Shown: positions 45,040 through 57,089 of the stretch, one piece after another
Layout of the letters: the number at the start of each line of letters is the position of its first letter
How positions within the stretch are numbered: the first letter of the stretch is position 1
DNA from: Proteles cristata cristata
Lineage: Eukaryota; Chordata; Mammalia; Carnivora; Hyaenidae
Direction of reading: 5' to 3'
Assembly: GCA_017311185.1 (NCBI GenBank)
Contig: JAESUZ010000771.1
Location: 938,001-1,002,000, forward strand
DNA: 64,000 bases
Notes under the pieces: model-generated
Database searches by the model: none
What the model was told of the DNA's origin: nothing
Seen by the model: the letters and a program-made list of their open reading frames with translations, nothing else
Program-made: the position numbers and the translations under genes

Positions 45040-45420
45040 TTTTTTTTCCCTAGTATTTTAAAAATAATTTATGTATTTTTAAATTTACATCCAAGTTAGT
45101 TAGCACATAGTGCAACAATGATATCAGGAGTAGATTCCTTAATACCTCTTACCCATTTAACCCATCCCCCCCCACAACCCCTCCAGCAACCCTGTTTGTT
45201 CTCTATATTTGAATCTTATGTTTTGTCCCCCTCCCTGTTTTTATATTATTTTTGCTTCCCTTCCCTTATGTTCATCTGTTTGTATCTTAAAGTCCTCATA
45301 GGAGTGAAGTCGTATGATATTTGTTTTTCTCTAATTTCACTTAGCACAATACCCTCTAGTTCCATCCCCATAGTTGCGAATGGGAAGATTTCATTCTTTT
45401 TGACTGCTGAGCAGTACCCC

Positions 45421-45460
<40 letters not shown>

Positions 45461-45607
45461 CACACACCACATCTTCTTTATCCATTTGTCTATCAATGGA
45501 TATTTGAGCTCTGTCCATATTTTGGCTATTGTTGATAGTGCTGCTATAAACATTGGGGTGCTTTGAAACAGCATACCTGTATCCCTTGGATAAGTCCCTA
45601 GTGGGAG
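45040..45607 (-). repeat. L1 ORF2 end and 3' UTR with duplication
   Basis: In reverse it contains ATTTACATCCAAGTTAGTTAGCACATAG, TCACTTAGCACAATACCCTCTAG and CATTGGGGTGCTTTGAAACAGCATACC. CATCTGAATTTTC flanks it at 45027-45039 and 45608-45620. A (TG)n tract at 45424-45458, then TATACACACACC, lies inside. Confidence 0.95.
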
Positions 45608-45689
45608 CATCTGAATTTTCAAGAAAAGTCAGAAATGTGGATTGTTATGTGAAATCTCACAATTCTTTATGTTAGCAACAATTTCAAAA

Positions 45690-46250
45690 ATGTTTATACT
45701 CCACAAGGGCTGAACTAAACATGCCTTTGAGCTGCCAGTTTGAAGTCTCTGCCTTAGTGTCCTTGAGAGTAGTGGTACTGAAAGAGTTGCAGCAGGTTGG
45801 AAAGTAACTGGGTAAGGAGTAAGTGGAGACAGCAAGTGTTGACCATTCCTTCAAGAAGTTGGGGGGAAAGGAGAGCAGGAGAGCTTGGAAGGCAGGCAGG
45901 GTCATGGAAGAGTGTTCTAGGGTAAGAAGAACCGTTTATAGGCTAGGAGAAAAAGAGTGGAGAGATGAAGTTGAAGACCAAAGTAAGGAAAGGTTGGTTG
46001 ATAAAATAATGATCCAGCATAAGGGAATGAGTGGGGCCAGAGATTAAACTGGAAGGACTCCTTTGTTCAAAACTGGACTACAAAGTGACAAGGGTACAGG
46101 AGAACTAGAAGGGAGAAGGTGATGGATCTTACATATAGAGACCGTTGTTTCCTTGGTGAAGTGGGTAGGAGATGGATCAGAGGCTTGAAGAGAGGAGCAA
46201 AGGTTAGGAATGGCATCAAGGGACATGGAACACCGTGCTGACAAGAATGA
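45690..46250 (-). repeat. L2 fragment
   Basis: GTGGAGACAGCAAGTGTTGACCATTCCTTCAAGAAGTTGG is a distinctive L2 (-) segment. The remainder is diverged. Confidence 0.65.
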
Positions 46251-46639
46251 GTGGGAGGTGGCTACACTTCTGAGACCTGCTGAGGTTGGAAATCTTTCAT
46301 TTTCACCATTGGGTGGGGCTCATGAGCCTGGGTGCTGGGGCTGGTAGTAAAGGGGATCAGTACCTGCTACATTCTAGACCCCATGTCATGTGTCTTATTC
46401 TCCTTATCTGAATCTCCTTGTTCCTGCTAACAACCCTGCTCACTCAGACTGAATTCACTTACGAGCAAGTGGCAACTCTGAGATATATACCCGTGTCTAG
46501 CTGGGTTGCAAGCCCGCTGTGCACCTTGTCTCCACCATCCCATAGTACCACACTGCCTCTCCCTGTGCCTCCAGGACATTCCTGCAGAGAGGAAGACTGG
46601 GCCAATGAATTCTTGTTTGGGTGTTGGCTGCCTGGTTTT

Positions 46640-46890
46640 ACTGGGAAGTCAAGGAGTAAGAGTGGGGAGTATGATGAAAAAGTAGTTGAAATTATTGACC
46701 ATTGGGAAAGCATGGAGAAATAAGTGAGGGCCAGTGAGGATGATAAATTGAGGGGACAGAAGGGCTTGGAGGAGGGGAAAGACTTGATGAAGCCCAAGGG
46801 ACCATTAATGAGAGACTGAACCAGGGCAGGCGCAAAGGGATTGGTGAGGAGGGACATATTTTTGAAAACTTTCCTTATGAGGGTGAAGAT
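46640..46890 (-). repeat. Probable L2 fragment
   Basis: Purine-rich sequence with L2-like order, over which the 185-codon minus-strand frame 46459-47016 runs. That frame has no recognisable domain. Confidence 0.45.
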
Positions 46891-47039
46891 AAGAGAAAGT
46901 GGTAAGTAAGGTGAAGGTGACTCCAGGGTGTCTAGCCCATACAGTTGGTGGACAGTTATGCCCTTAACCAAAACATTCCACATCATCATCTCTTGCTCAC
47001 CATGCTCTAGACACAATGGCTAGCCCATTCTCACTTCAG

Positions 47040-47360
47040 GGTCTTTGAAACACCCAGAGCACTCTTTTTCCAGAGATGCAGAAGAAGCTTATTCTTATCT
47101 TCCAAGTCACAACTCAAACACATGCTCCTCAGAGAGGTCTTTATTAACCAATCTATCTAATGTATTTCTCTCCTTTTTTTCCCCCCAAATGTTTATCACT
47201 ACCTGAAATGATCATTTATGCATTTGTTTACTTATTATTTCTGCAACTAGAGCAGACATTCAAGAGAACAAGGATGTATGAGCCTTCTTCACAGTTTTGT
47301 TTTGAAACAAAGCCTGGCACATAGTAGACTTCCATGAAATATTGAGAGAAAGGAAAGAAG
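47040..47360 (+). repeat. L2 3' end (sense)
   Basis: CCAAGTCACAACTCAAACACATGCTCCTCAGAGAGGTCTTTATTAACC, TTTATCACTACCTGAAATGATC and AAGCCTGGCACATAGTAGAC match the L2 3' end in sense orientation. It is the only clear sense L2 in this intron. Confidence 0.8.
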
Positions 47361-47414
47361 GAAGGGAGGCAGGAAGGGGAAGCATGTTTGGGGAAGGGTA
47401 CATCCTCAGTGTTA

Positions 47415-47505
47415 GAATCCTGACTTTTGAGGTGCCTGAGAGACATCTAGGAGGTGACATCTAGTTGGCAGTTGGAAAGCAGACCAGGAGCTCAGGAATA
47501 CGTTG
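47415..47505 (-). repeat. L2 fragment
   Basis: TTGAGGTGCCTGAGAGACATCTAGGAGGTGACATCTAGTTGGCAGTTGG is a distinctive L2 (-) piece. The oppositely oriented L2 lies just upstream. Confidence 0.7.
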
Positions 47506-47989
47506 TCACTTTGCCCATGAAGAAGGTGGGCCCACATGGCACAGGGGTACAAGCACATCCTTTTGCAGAGCTGACTGCCCCTTCAAGGCCAACACTGGTA
47601 GTTAACTGGTCTGGAGCCCAGTGGGAAAAGGAGTCCTTCTGTGTTTGTTATGCTGAAGTCAGGTCAGAGTTTTTCTCACTTCTCACTTTTCTGTTTCCTA
47701 TCCTTGCTTCTTCCCAGCTTTGGCCACTTTCTATCCCTCTTTGTTGTCAGCTACAAGACCCTGGAGACTGAATGCAGACTAAATCCTTCATTCCATTTAT
47801 CTCAAAGAATATCTCACCCACATCCAACCACAGAGGCCTGAGTCTAGCTTTGCCCAGAAGCTGGGCTTAGTTTTACTAAATTAGGAAATACTTTTCTCTC
47901 GAACCTGACTCCTGCTCCATTTCAATTGGCCCTGCAGCCCTCTGCCTCTCCCAGGCCACTCAGCAGACCCTGCTGCCCTCTTTCTGTAG

Positions 47990-48119
47990 GGTCTCCAGCT
48001 GCTGAGCAGCTCCAGGACATCCTGGGGGAGGAAGATGAGGCTCCCAACCCTACCCTCTTCACAGAGATGGACACTCTGCAGCATGATGGAGACCAGATGG
48101 AGTGGAAGGAGTCAGCCAG
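47990..48119 (+). CDS. SLC4A5: SLC4A5 third coding exon (start of band-3 cytoplasmic domain)
   Basis: The exon is 130 bases, with acceptor TTTCTGTAG and donor GTAAGG (48120). It enters in phase 1 (C+GG makes Arg) and leaves in phase 2 (AG, to complete Arg in the next exon). It reads [19 protein letters not shown], then [17 protein letters not shown] and MEWKESA. These are the entry of the conserved cytosolic domain of SLC4 bicarbonate transporters. The LGEED-, LFTE(M/L)D and MEWKE(S/T)AR motifs are shared with SLC4A4 and the SLC4A7/8/10 group. MEWKESAR and [17 protein letters not shown] match SLC4A5 better than SLC4A4, as I recall them. No premature stop or frameshift is seen. The ion-conducting membrane domain is encoded by exons outside the window. 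Confidence 0.98.
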
Positions 48120-48379
48120 GTAAGGTGGAGTCCCAAGGGAAGGGGGGAGGGAGATTCCTCCTACAGTCTGCCTGGGGCCCAGGCTGAGCTGACCCTCCTG
48201 GTGGGAAGGACACTTGGCCAGTGGCATCTTGCACCTTAAGTCTGCTGGGGCACTTTCTGGCCCCTAAAGACTTCCCCTTCTGCCTTCCACAACTGGGCTG
48301 GACACTAAGGGGCAACAACTTCTTTGTCTTTATTCTCAAAGAAGTTAAAATCAAAGTGGAAAAATAGAACAGACATCCA

Positions 48380-48780
48380 CGAGACCATGAGAGAATAATA
48401 CAAGACATATATTCTTTCTTGTCAAATGGTTCAAACTAAATGCTATAGGAGAAGAGAAAGCACCAAGGGGGCCGGGGTAGGCAGGGAGGGCTTCATGGAG
48501 GAAGGAAAGTGTATGCCATAAAAAAATCCAGGTGGAGTGGTCCAGCGGGCTTCTGAAAAAAAGAGACTGCAGAATTTGAGGTGGGACACAGTGGAGCTCT
48601 GGAGGCACATGCCAGAGACAGAGGAGCTATGTATATAGGTCAGTAGAAGGAAGAGAAGAGTCAGAAGGCTGGAAGGGAACCACGTGGTGAAGTCATGCAG
48701 CCAAAGAGGATTGGAGTAAGGAGTAGTGCTGGCCATACCCAGTGCTTGGGACAGAGTGCTCTGGTCAGCAACACCAAATG
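48380..48780 (-). repeat. L2 fragment
   Basis: GGCAGGGAGGGCTTCATGGAGGAAG and GGGACAGAGTGCTCTGG are in L2 (-) order. A poly-A of about 26 bases follows at 48796-48820. Confidence 0.6.
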
Positions 48781-48900
48781 ATGCCAAGAGTCCAGAAAAA
48801 AAAAAAAAAAAAAAAAAAGGAAGGAGGCAGCAAGAAGAGCCAATGAGAGAGAAGGGACCCTGGGAAGGAAGCTGAGAAAGTCCAGAAAATGAACCATACC

Positions 48901-49135
48901 AATGTTTCTCAACCTTTTTTTTTTTTTTGTATTAATGTGCCTCTCACCCCTAAGAAATTTTAATTTCAGTTAAATTTATTAAATTAGGATTTGATTTAAC
49001 TTATTTCTAATGAGAGAAATTGAATACTAAGGAACATGATTCTGTGAGGTTGGCTTGAACTTTGGAGTGTATACCTAAAATTTTTTGCTCTCCCAAGACC
49101 CCTTTGGGGCTGATATTGCCCCGGTTGAGAATGCA
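48901..49135. mobile_element. hAT-type DNA transposon fossil
   Basis: Inverted ends TTTCTCAACC and GGTTGAGAATG lie about 220 bases apart, with CAAGACCCCTTTGGGGCTG inside. This looks like a MER/Charlie-type element that I cannot name precisely. Confidence 0.6.
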
Positions 49136-49439
49136 TGGACTAACTGCCACCTGTGTCCAGGACTTTTTCTCCCTGGGAGCCACCAGGACACTCAGATCCT
49201 GGAAGCTGCTCCAGCCATGGCCTAGGATCTTCCCTCACCCACCAACCTCACTCACCTGGGAAGTTAGTTGCTCTGTAGAGCGAAGAAGAGGAAGTTTGGA
49301 CATTGCCAAGCCTCCCCCTTCTAATCTCTCCTGGAACAAAAGGCCACTGGGGGGACTAACAAATCCTTGCAGGCCCCAGGGAAGGAATGAATTCCTAGCC
49401 TCATCCAATCCTGGTCTAGAAACCCCTGAACCTGTGCTT

Positions 49440-49680
49440 ATCAACCATTCAGTGAGCTCTTCTGTATGCTAAATAATTTATGGGCTCATTTCCCTTAAGC
49501 TGCACAATAGCCCTAAGGAGGTGGGAACTATTATTATCCCCATTTTATAGATGAGGATATGGAGGTTTAGAAGGGCAAATAGCTTATAAGGGTCAGATTA
49601 TGCAGGTAGCTGAGTCTAGTTGTAGCCCAAGCCTGTCTGACCCTAACTTGAGGGCTTATGCACTTTGTAATGCTTTCCCC
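49440..49680 (-). repeat. MIR
   Basis: ATTATTATCCCCATTTTATAGATGAGGATATGGAGG is a clear MIR (-) core. The region continues to about 49675. Confidence 0.8.
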
Positions 49681-52074
49681 ATTTTTTAAAGCTACCTCCC
49701 TGCCTTTCCTCCAACTTCCAGGGACTCTGTTTGGATTTCCATGGGAATACATAAGTCTGGAGGCAATTCCACTGGGATGAGAAATAAATGGAGAATGCTA
49801 CAGAGACCAAAGCATCTATTCAGGGCTGAGAAGAGAGGATAAGACATTTCGAATGACCAGGGCGCAGTCTGGGCTACTGTGGCTTAATGCCTCTGAGGAG
49901 CTAGTGCTTCCTCTCCCTTTCTTGGCCAAGGTGGGCAAACAGAAAGAAGGAACATTGAGAAAGGTCTTCTCAGAGACCCAGTAAGGAGAGAGTGCCTTCT
50001 TTCCACAGGCAAGATCTGCATCCAGGACCCCGGACCCCTGCCAACAACTGCCAGGACCAGACCTTCCATGAGGGTCTATCACACATGAACAGAGCCTTTG
50101 CTAAGAAGTTCTCAGGGCCCTCAGAGACCTGATTGTCTGTCACCATAGACAATATAGTGCATCTAGTCTCTCTGAGAATGAATCCATAGAACTTACTACA
50201 CTATAGACTCTGTAATGAAACTGATAAACTGTAGGTGATGATGTTTCTAGAAGGAGGCTCCTCCTGAAATATAAAGGGGTCTGATTTGACAATTGCCATC
50301 TGTAAGCTGGTGGGTTTCCTCTCAAGGTAGGCTTTCTGAGGATAGCATTTGAGGAGATCCTTGAAGGGTCCTGAGTGGACCTCAAACCAATAATGAGAGG
50401 ACAGTCATGGCTAAAGGAAGTCCAAACGGCTGAACCAAATTCTAGGCAGATGTGAAAGAGAAGTAGCTTGGGGGTCAACTTGGAGGCAGGAAAAAGTGGG
50501 CAAGGATGAGCTCAGGCTTCCCTACCGCCCCCTTCTCTACCTGGTCTCCTTTAATGTTTTCTCCAGCTAACCCCATTAGGTTTCCAGCTCACTGTTGGAG
50601 GTATGACCAGCAAGCCTGTAGAAGGTCAAGGGAAAGGCTTGACCAGTGGCCGACAAGTTCACCTTGGCCTGGACAGTTGTGCTGGGGACACCTCCAGGCA
50701 AACTGCAACAGTAGAGGTGCTTGGGGCCAGGCCACACCCCCACAAAAGAATGGGAAGCATTTCCCTCAGCTGACAGGCTGTGAGATCTACTCTGGGAAGC
50801 CAGAGGTCTTAGAAGTTTCCAGAATCCAAGAATCTGCAAATCCTAGTGGGTTCTGGGGCTCCTTGGGGTAACAGGAGAAAATGATGGTGTTTGAGGGGTT
50901 GACAACCCCTCACACAGATACTCAGGCCCTGGGAGGGTTGCACGCCTATACCCACATCAAAGAGAATGGAGGAGGGGACTCTTTAATAAAAGTACTTAAT
51001 TTGCTGCAGGAGTGTTTGCTTTATTGAGTTAGGAGATTAACAGAGTAAAAATCTCAAATCCGCAAGGAATTTTCCCTGGTGGTGCTTTGTCAGGGGTTAT
51101 TAGTTTGGGGGATGTTTTGAGCCCTTGGAGAAGGTGTCACCCCTGGATGGATTTAAATGGCTTTTTGAGCTCCACTGAAGCTTTGCTCCTGTGCACATGA
51201 TGGGAACTGTGTGTGCAGGCGGCATTTCTGATGTGATCAATGCTGGTAGGTCAGGCTGTTAATAAGATAGATTTTTTACTAACTCAGTCTCTTTAGCCCT
51301 CCCAGGAGGAAAATGCAGCTGGCTGTTTGCTGATATTGACCTTGCCTGAAGGGAGGGCTGGGTCAGGTGGGTGGGAGCACACAACCCCCTCACTTCTAGC
51401 AAACAAGTTACCCAGAATTCCATCCTCTGACAGGAGTCTGCCTGGCTGTAAGGACAGAAAGAGAAGGAGAATGACCTAGGCTGGAACCCATCCAAGAATG
51501 GAGAGCCCTCTGGGGTTACTCAGAAATAGCCAGAGCTTAGAGTCTTCTAGGAGTTCTGAAAGCAAATTCCAAATCCAAGCTGCCTCTGATCTCAACTCAG
51601 AGAAGACCGAAAGAGCAAACTTTCCTGAGGTTCTGAAGAGACACAAATGTGTTGAGAACATTTCTGCAATGACCAGGAAAGGGCAGAAGGGAAGGGCAAG
51701 AAAAGTGGGTCAGCTTAGTGGGTCAGCTTAGTTGGGTCAAACCATATCAGTATATTTTCAAAAGCATCCTATGTGTGGAGATGTTTGCACACTCCACGTG
51801 TGATGGAGGGGAAAGCCTGAACTTTGCCTCCACTTTGAAACTGCTCCCACTTAAGATCTTGTAGAATGTCCTCCTAGTATCATTTCCCTGTTTAGTCTGG
51901 AGTAGTATGCACCCCCAGACCACTGGTCTCACCACTCACCTGCGATCATGCTTATGGGGCCAGAACTGCCTACTGTATATGGATTAAAGCAGAGTAGGAA
52001 GCTGAGAGCTCTTAGCACAAAAGTCAGTAAACCTCCTTCATTCATTTAACATATTTACAAAGTGTTTTACTGTC
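49681..52074. other. About 2.4 kb of intron with no recognised gene
   Basis: Open frames to 121 codons have no recognisable domain. A short direct repeat (GTGGGTCAGCTTA) lies at 51706-51734. No exon of SLC4A5 was found here. Confidence 0.45.
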
Positions 52075-53860
52075 TGTAAACCTGAGCCAAGTGCTGGAGA
52101 TACAGAAATGAACATGGCAGATGCCATCCCTGCTGACTTGGGCTTTCAGTCTAATGGGGCACAAAAGTGGATAAACAGGCATTTGACGATGGGGTTCTGT
52201 GAAAGCACAGTGTAGGGACACCTGGCCCAGACATCAGGGGTTAAGGAAGACATCCATGAGAAAAATGGTGTTCACACTGAGACTTGAAAGATGGCCCAAA
52301 GTTAACCAGGAGAGGTTATGGAAGGGGGAAGAGTAGAGGCCCCTGGAACACAGAGGAAGGGGTAGAAATTCCCTGTGGCTGTGTTACAGAGTATGGGCCA
52401 ATTGTGGAGAACTTATGCAGGCCATGTTGTTGAGCCTGAACTTGATGCTGAGGGCTTTGGAGGACCACTGAGGGGGAGAGGAGCAGGACTGTGTATTTGA
52501 GAGAGGCCACTCTGGCTTCAATGTGGAGAATGTAAGAAGGAAAAAGGGGGCAAGACTGGGCCTGTTAGGACACTGCAGTAGGTGAGAGATGAGACCCTGG
52601 ACTGAGATGTTGGCAGTGGGAACAGAGAGAAGGGGTGGATTTGAGACATTTTTTTTGAGCATAATAACTATATATTATTAATATATAACAGTTATATATT
52701 AATATATATTGCTTTTAAATACATTTTTTAGAGCAGTTTTCAACAAAATTCTTTTGTTGAGTTTCTTCTCAACAAAATTGAGAAGGTACAGAGTTCCCAT
52801 ATGTGCCCTGCCCCTGAACATGCATAGCCCCCCTTGTGACTGACATCCTCCATGACAGCAGTACATTTGTCACTATTGATGAGCCTACATCACCCAAAGT
52901 CCATAGTTTACAATAGGTTCTCTCTTGGTGTTGTACCTCCTATGGGTTTGGACACATGTATAAAGACATGTGTCCAGCATTATAGTATTATACACGGTAG
53001 TTTCACTGCCCTAAAAATCTGCTTACTCATCTCTCTCTCCTCCCCAATCCCTGGCAACCACTGATCTTTTTACAGGATTTGAGACCTATCTTAAAAGGTA
53101 GAATTGACAGGACTTAATGACAGATAGCATGTTGGGGAGCAGGATAGTCAGGGAGATGCCCAGATTTCCAGCTTAAACAAGTGGGTGACTTATGGTAGCA
53201 ATTTAGGAAACACAAGAGGAGTAGCAAGTTTTCATAGTGTTGAGTGATTTGTTTTGTTTTGGTGGAGGTTGTTGATGAATTCTTTCTGGACATGTTCTGT
53301 TTGGGGAAACTCCAAGTGAAGATATCCAGCAGGTCATCATATAGACGTGGAGGTCTGGAGATCAGCAGGGAGGCATGGATTTGTGAGTGATGAGCATCTA
53401 GATAGGAATTAAACCCATAGAAAAGGAGAGTTTCCAGGGCAGGACCCGCAGGTCACTCACATTTAAGGGATGGGCAGAGGAAATGGAACCCACAGTGGAG
53501 ACTGTAGAGCAGCCCGAGAGGTTGGAGGGGAACGCAAGGAGTGCTGTGTACTAGAAACCAGGGGCAGGGAGACGTTCAAGATGGAAGGAGTAGCCAAAAG
53601 TGGGGGAAGAACTGAAGAGTATCCAGAGGATGTAGAGATGAGAGCAGTCTCAGAGGTGGGATGGGGCAGCAGGTGTAGAAGAGAGTCGGAATGACGAGGG
53701 TGGGTCCAGTTGAACAGTTCCTGCAAGATGCTTGTCTGCGAAAGGCAGCGGTTAGAGAGGTCTCTCAAGGGAGTCTTTTGTTCTTTGTGAGCACGATAAA
53801 TCTGAGCACACTGACTGCTGATGGAAAGGAGCCAGGTGAAGGAGAGTGGTTTAAAGATGC
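52075..53860 (-). repeat. Long L2 element interrupted by an L1
   Basis: About 1.35 kb of L2 once the L1 insert is removed: GTGCTGGAGATACAGAAATGAACATGG, CTGCAGTAGGTGAGAGATGAGACC, GGTAGAATTGACAGGACTTAATGACAGATAGC and ATTTAAGGGATGGGCAGAGGAAATGG. The order is consistent with one element in minus orientation. It is the longest L2 in the window. Confidence 0.8.
52648..53074 (-). repeat. Truncated L1 3' UTR with duplication
   Basis: TTTACAATAGGTTCTCTCTTGG, GTTTCACTGCCCTAAAAATCTG and CCTGGCAACCACTGATC match an L1 3' UTR in reverse. GGATTTGAGAC flanks it at 52637-52647 and 53075-53085. An A+T-rich self-complementary stretch lies at about 52665-52712. Confidence 0.92.
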
Positions 53861-55147
53861 AAGAAGAGTCAGAGGGGAGCTGTTGGGTGGAGGCTGCAGG
53901 GCCCTGAGCCCACAGCTAGGAAGGCTGCATCCCTTCCGTGTGACAGGCCCCAAGGAGCAGAGGCAGGGCGGCTGCAGTGAAGCTTGGGGGCTCCTAGCAG
54001 GAGTGGAGGCAGTTACCAGACCCATCTCTCATCGGAGGAGTGGGGAGAGCAGAAGAGCTCCTACAGGAGCTGCAGGTTGCCAGGTGGTTCTGAGGCAGGT
54101 AAGCAGTGCCTGAGTCCTCCTGTTTTATTGCAATGGAGCCATGTATGGAAATTTGTGGTCAGACGAAAGTTTTTAAGGTTGTTTGACTTTGGATGCTTAT
54201 TTCCTGGTCTGAATAATCACACTGTTATTATCAAGCTGTTTTCATGTCTAATATCTAACATGGTCCTTCCCCATCCTTCCGCTAGTCAAACGCTGATACC
54301 TGACACTTATTCCGGGCAAGTGGGAAAAAGTGATTGTATATGAATCAAACTTGGATCAAGGCCCAGGTAGAGGTGGGAAAGTTCCCCCAGGCCTCAGAGG
54401 CCCTGGTTGCAGCTAGTGCTCTTACCTGCAAGCTGTGTAAACACAGAACAGGGGCTATGCCAGTGTGTCTGTCCCCCAGGGATTTAGTGATCACTTACAG
54501 TTACCACAGCTCAAGGTTGGGGCTGAATGAGGCCTAACACACCGAGAGGGGCCACCTTCAAAGGGCCTGCTGTCAGGTGAGGGAAGCACCAGTCTGCACC
54601 TGTGCACAGCAGTGACACAAGGCCATCACCTGGTGGACTCAGGGTTGTAAGATAGGATTTGCTGTCCAGTGAGTGGGATAGGAAGGCTAGGTATGTGAGG
54701 AGAGAGGGCAGGACTCTTCCTGGGTGTGGCTTGACTGGCTAGCACTTCCTCAGAACCCCTAGAGGCTGGTCAGCAGGAAGGATCACCTCCCCACAACTGG
54801 GGATGTCCTCAGGTGGTTCCCACAGATGCAGTTGTCAAGAAGGGAGAAACCCCACCATCAGATCACCTTGTTTGCTGAGATACCAGTTGATTCATCCACA
54901 TGTATATTTGTATATAAATATGTATTCATCTAAATATATAATACTTTAACTTTTAAATACCTAAATAGTATTAAATATCTAATAGTATTGGTTTTATACA
55001 TCAATCCTTGTGGTTTGTTTTGGCTACATTCTTTGTGTAATGTTTTGTTTAACATTAGTCAATATCCTTGGACCTAATCATCCCTGGGATATATAAAGAC
55101 AAATTTCCGAGCCTGGTCTGGGGTGGAAACAACTTTTTATATTATTT
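53861..55147. other. Intron sequence with no recognised gene
   Basis: An open frame of 140 codons at 53691-54113, partly over the L2, has no recognisable domain. A+T-rich stretch at 54900-54990. Confidence 0.4.
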
Positions 55148-55254
55148 CAGATATATTTTTTAAAGTAGGCTCCATGCCCAACGTGGGGCTTGAACTCACA
55201 ACCCTGAGATTAAGAGTCAGATGCTCTACTGACTGAACCATCCAGGTACTCCAC
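55148..55254 (-). repeat. Short tRNA-derived SINE variant
   Basis: It has the short body TTTTTTAAAGTAGGCTCCATGCC, then CGTGGGGCTTGAACTCACAACCC and CTACTGACTGAACCATCCAGGTACTCC. Confidence 0.82.
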
Positions 55255-55764
55255 TTCATATACACTAATGATTTCTCACACATCTCTGTGGACATTTTTA
55301 TTGGCCCATAAGAGAATTAACACTGGTCTTTGGTTTCTGCTGGAAAATTCAAGGTGTTCATATGACTCAAAGTTAATTAAGTTAAATGGCTTTGCTGGAT
55401 GATAGGGAAGAACTCACATTCATGTTACTTTTAAGAAATGAATCTGTTACAGTCACAAAATTTATTACCAACTGGCCCTGGTAGCAAGCAGAAACACTAT
55501 GTATGCCGTGATACTTTGTAACTGATACATGGAAGTCAAATCTTTAGACAATGGGTGATGGGATAGGAATGAGAGAGTTACAAAATAAAGTCAGTGAGGC
55601 CATGTAGATGTAGAATTACCACAGTGTGGGCATGTACTTCTCAACTTTTAAGTGAGTAAACATAACTTCATCTAAGCAATAAAATCATACAAATATAAGT
55701 CTTAAATGTTTAGAAGCAACATAACCTTAACACTAAAGTTTACATTCTATAGATTACATTTTTT

Positions 55765-55984
55765 TAATCTTAAAATTTTTTTAAATGTTTTTTTTTTGAG
55801 AGAGAGAGAGAGAGAGAGAGAATGATTGGGGGAGGATCAGAGAGAGAGGGAGACACAGAATCTGAAGTAGCTCCAGGTTCTGAGCTGTCAGCACAGTGTG
55901 ATGTGGAGCTCAAACCCACAAACCTCAAGATCATGACCCGAGCCAAAGTCAGACTCTTAACTGACTGAGCCACACAGGCACCCC
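55765..55984 (-). repeat. Carnivore SINE, older type
   Basis: It has (GA)n expansion in the body and ends GAGCCACACAGGCACCCC. A second, headless SINE lies 40 bases downstream. Confidence 0.9.
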
Positions 55985-56021
55985 TTAACCTTTGAATTAG
56001 GGTGTTCTGAGAGGAATTTTT

Positions 56022-56156
56022 TGTTAAGTTTACTTATTTATTTTGAGAGAGAGAATGTGCACAAGCTGGGGAGGGTCAGAGAGAGAGCGGGAGAGAGAGA
56101 ATCCCAAGTAGGCTCTGCAGTGTCAGCTCAGAGCCTGACACAGGGCTTGATCTCTT
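56022..56156 (-). repeat. Headless SINE fragment
   Basis: It has the tail and body up to CAGAGCCTGACACAGGGCTTGATCTC. The tRNA head is missing. Confidence 0.85.
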
Positions 56157-57089
56157 CTAAGGGGAGTTTTTGCAAACAAATTAACGAGAACACAATTTAA
56201 TGGTAATTATATGCAAAATAAGCACAGAAAGAAAGGACCTTCACCCCAATCAAAATGTTTGTCTATATTCTCCAGATTTTACTCTTAGTTGACCACACAT
56301 AATGGCCTATTCATTGTCCTCTTAAAGACCTGGGTCTTCCTTATAAAAAGTCCTAATGTCTGATTCTCAGGCCCCTGAGATTCTAATGTCATTAGTCTGG
56401 GGTTCAGCGTCAGATGTTGGAATCTTTAGTAAGCTCCCAGATGACACTAATGCAATGGAGATGAAGAGCCATGGATACACTAGCCAGTATAGGGCCAGCG
56501 GGGGTTATACTTTGAGTCTCTGTCTGAGGATGGAGCTAGATTTCAGGTCTCCTAGTGTTTAGCCTTTTCCAGGGCCTTCAAGGAGAACCTCCTTCTTTGT
56601 CTCACATCCTGGGGTTGAGTGTTGGAAAGCCTTGGCTGTACCTGGTAGTTTGCCCCATGATGCTTTCCATCACTCTTGGTGTTAACAGCGACCTCTCTAA
56701 TTGTATCTGTGACCGAGTTCCTAGTCACAGAAAAGCCCTCAGTTCCAGACCCTCTTTGCGTGACAGAGAACTGCTTTCTGTGACATGTGACTCTTTAATG
56801 TTCTGTTCAACTCCATCCCAGAAGGGAGAGGGGGCATCTGGTGCCCTGCCCTGCCCTGCCCTGGCCTGGACAAAATCCCTAGAGTTCTTTTCCAGTCTGG
56901 AGATTTGCTTTCCACTTGACCTGGTTCTCCAACTCTAATTCCCCACTTTTTGAAGCCAACTGTGGTGTAAAGGTCACTTCGCAATGAATTGTTTGGGATT
57001 ACACAACCATTTTATCAGGTTTCTGAGCATTTTCAAGCCAGGCTTTGGTCAAAGGCTTTTTAAAAGGCCCATTCCTTTATTCATTCTGA
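56157..57089. other. Intron sequence; (CCTGC)n short tandem at 56843-56865
   Basis: The pentanucleotide GCCCT occurs about four times. Nothing else is recognised. Confidence 0.45.

Noticed and set aside
46459..47016. The longest open frame, 185 codons on the minus strand
   Set aside because: It runs over L2-like sequence and shows no domain, start context or splice signals. Its composition matches translated L2 antisense text.
53691..54113. 140-codon frame resembling a protein exon
   Set aside because: It starts in L2-derived sequence, has no splice context that fits SLC4A5, and contains none of the expected WIKFEEK residues.
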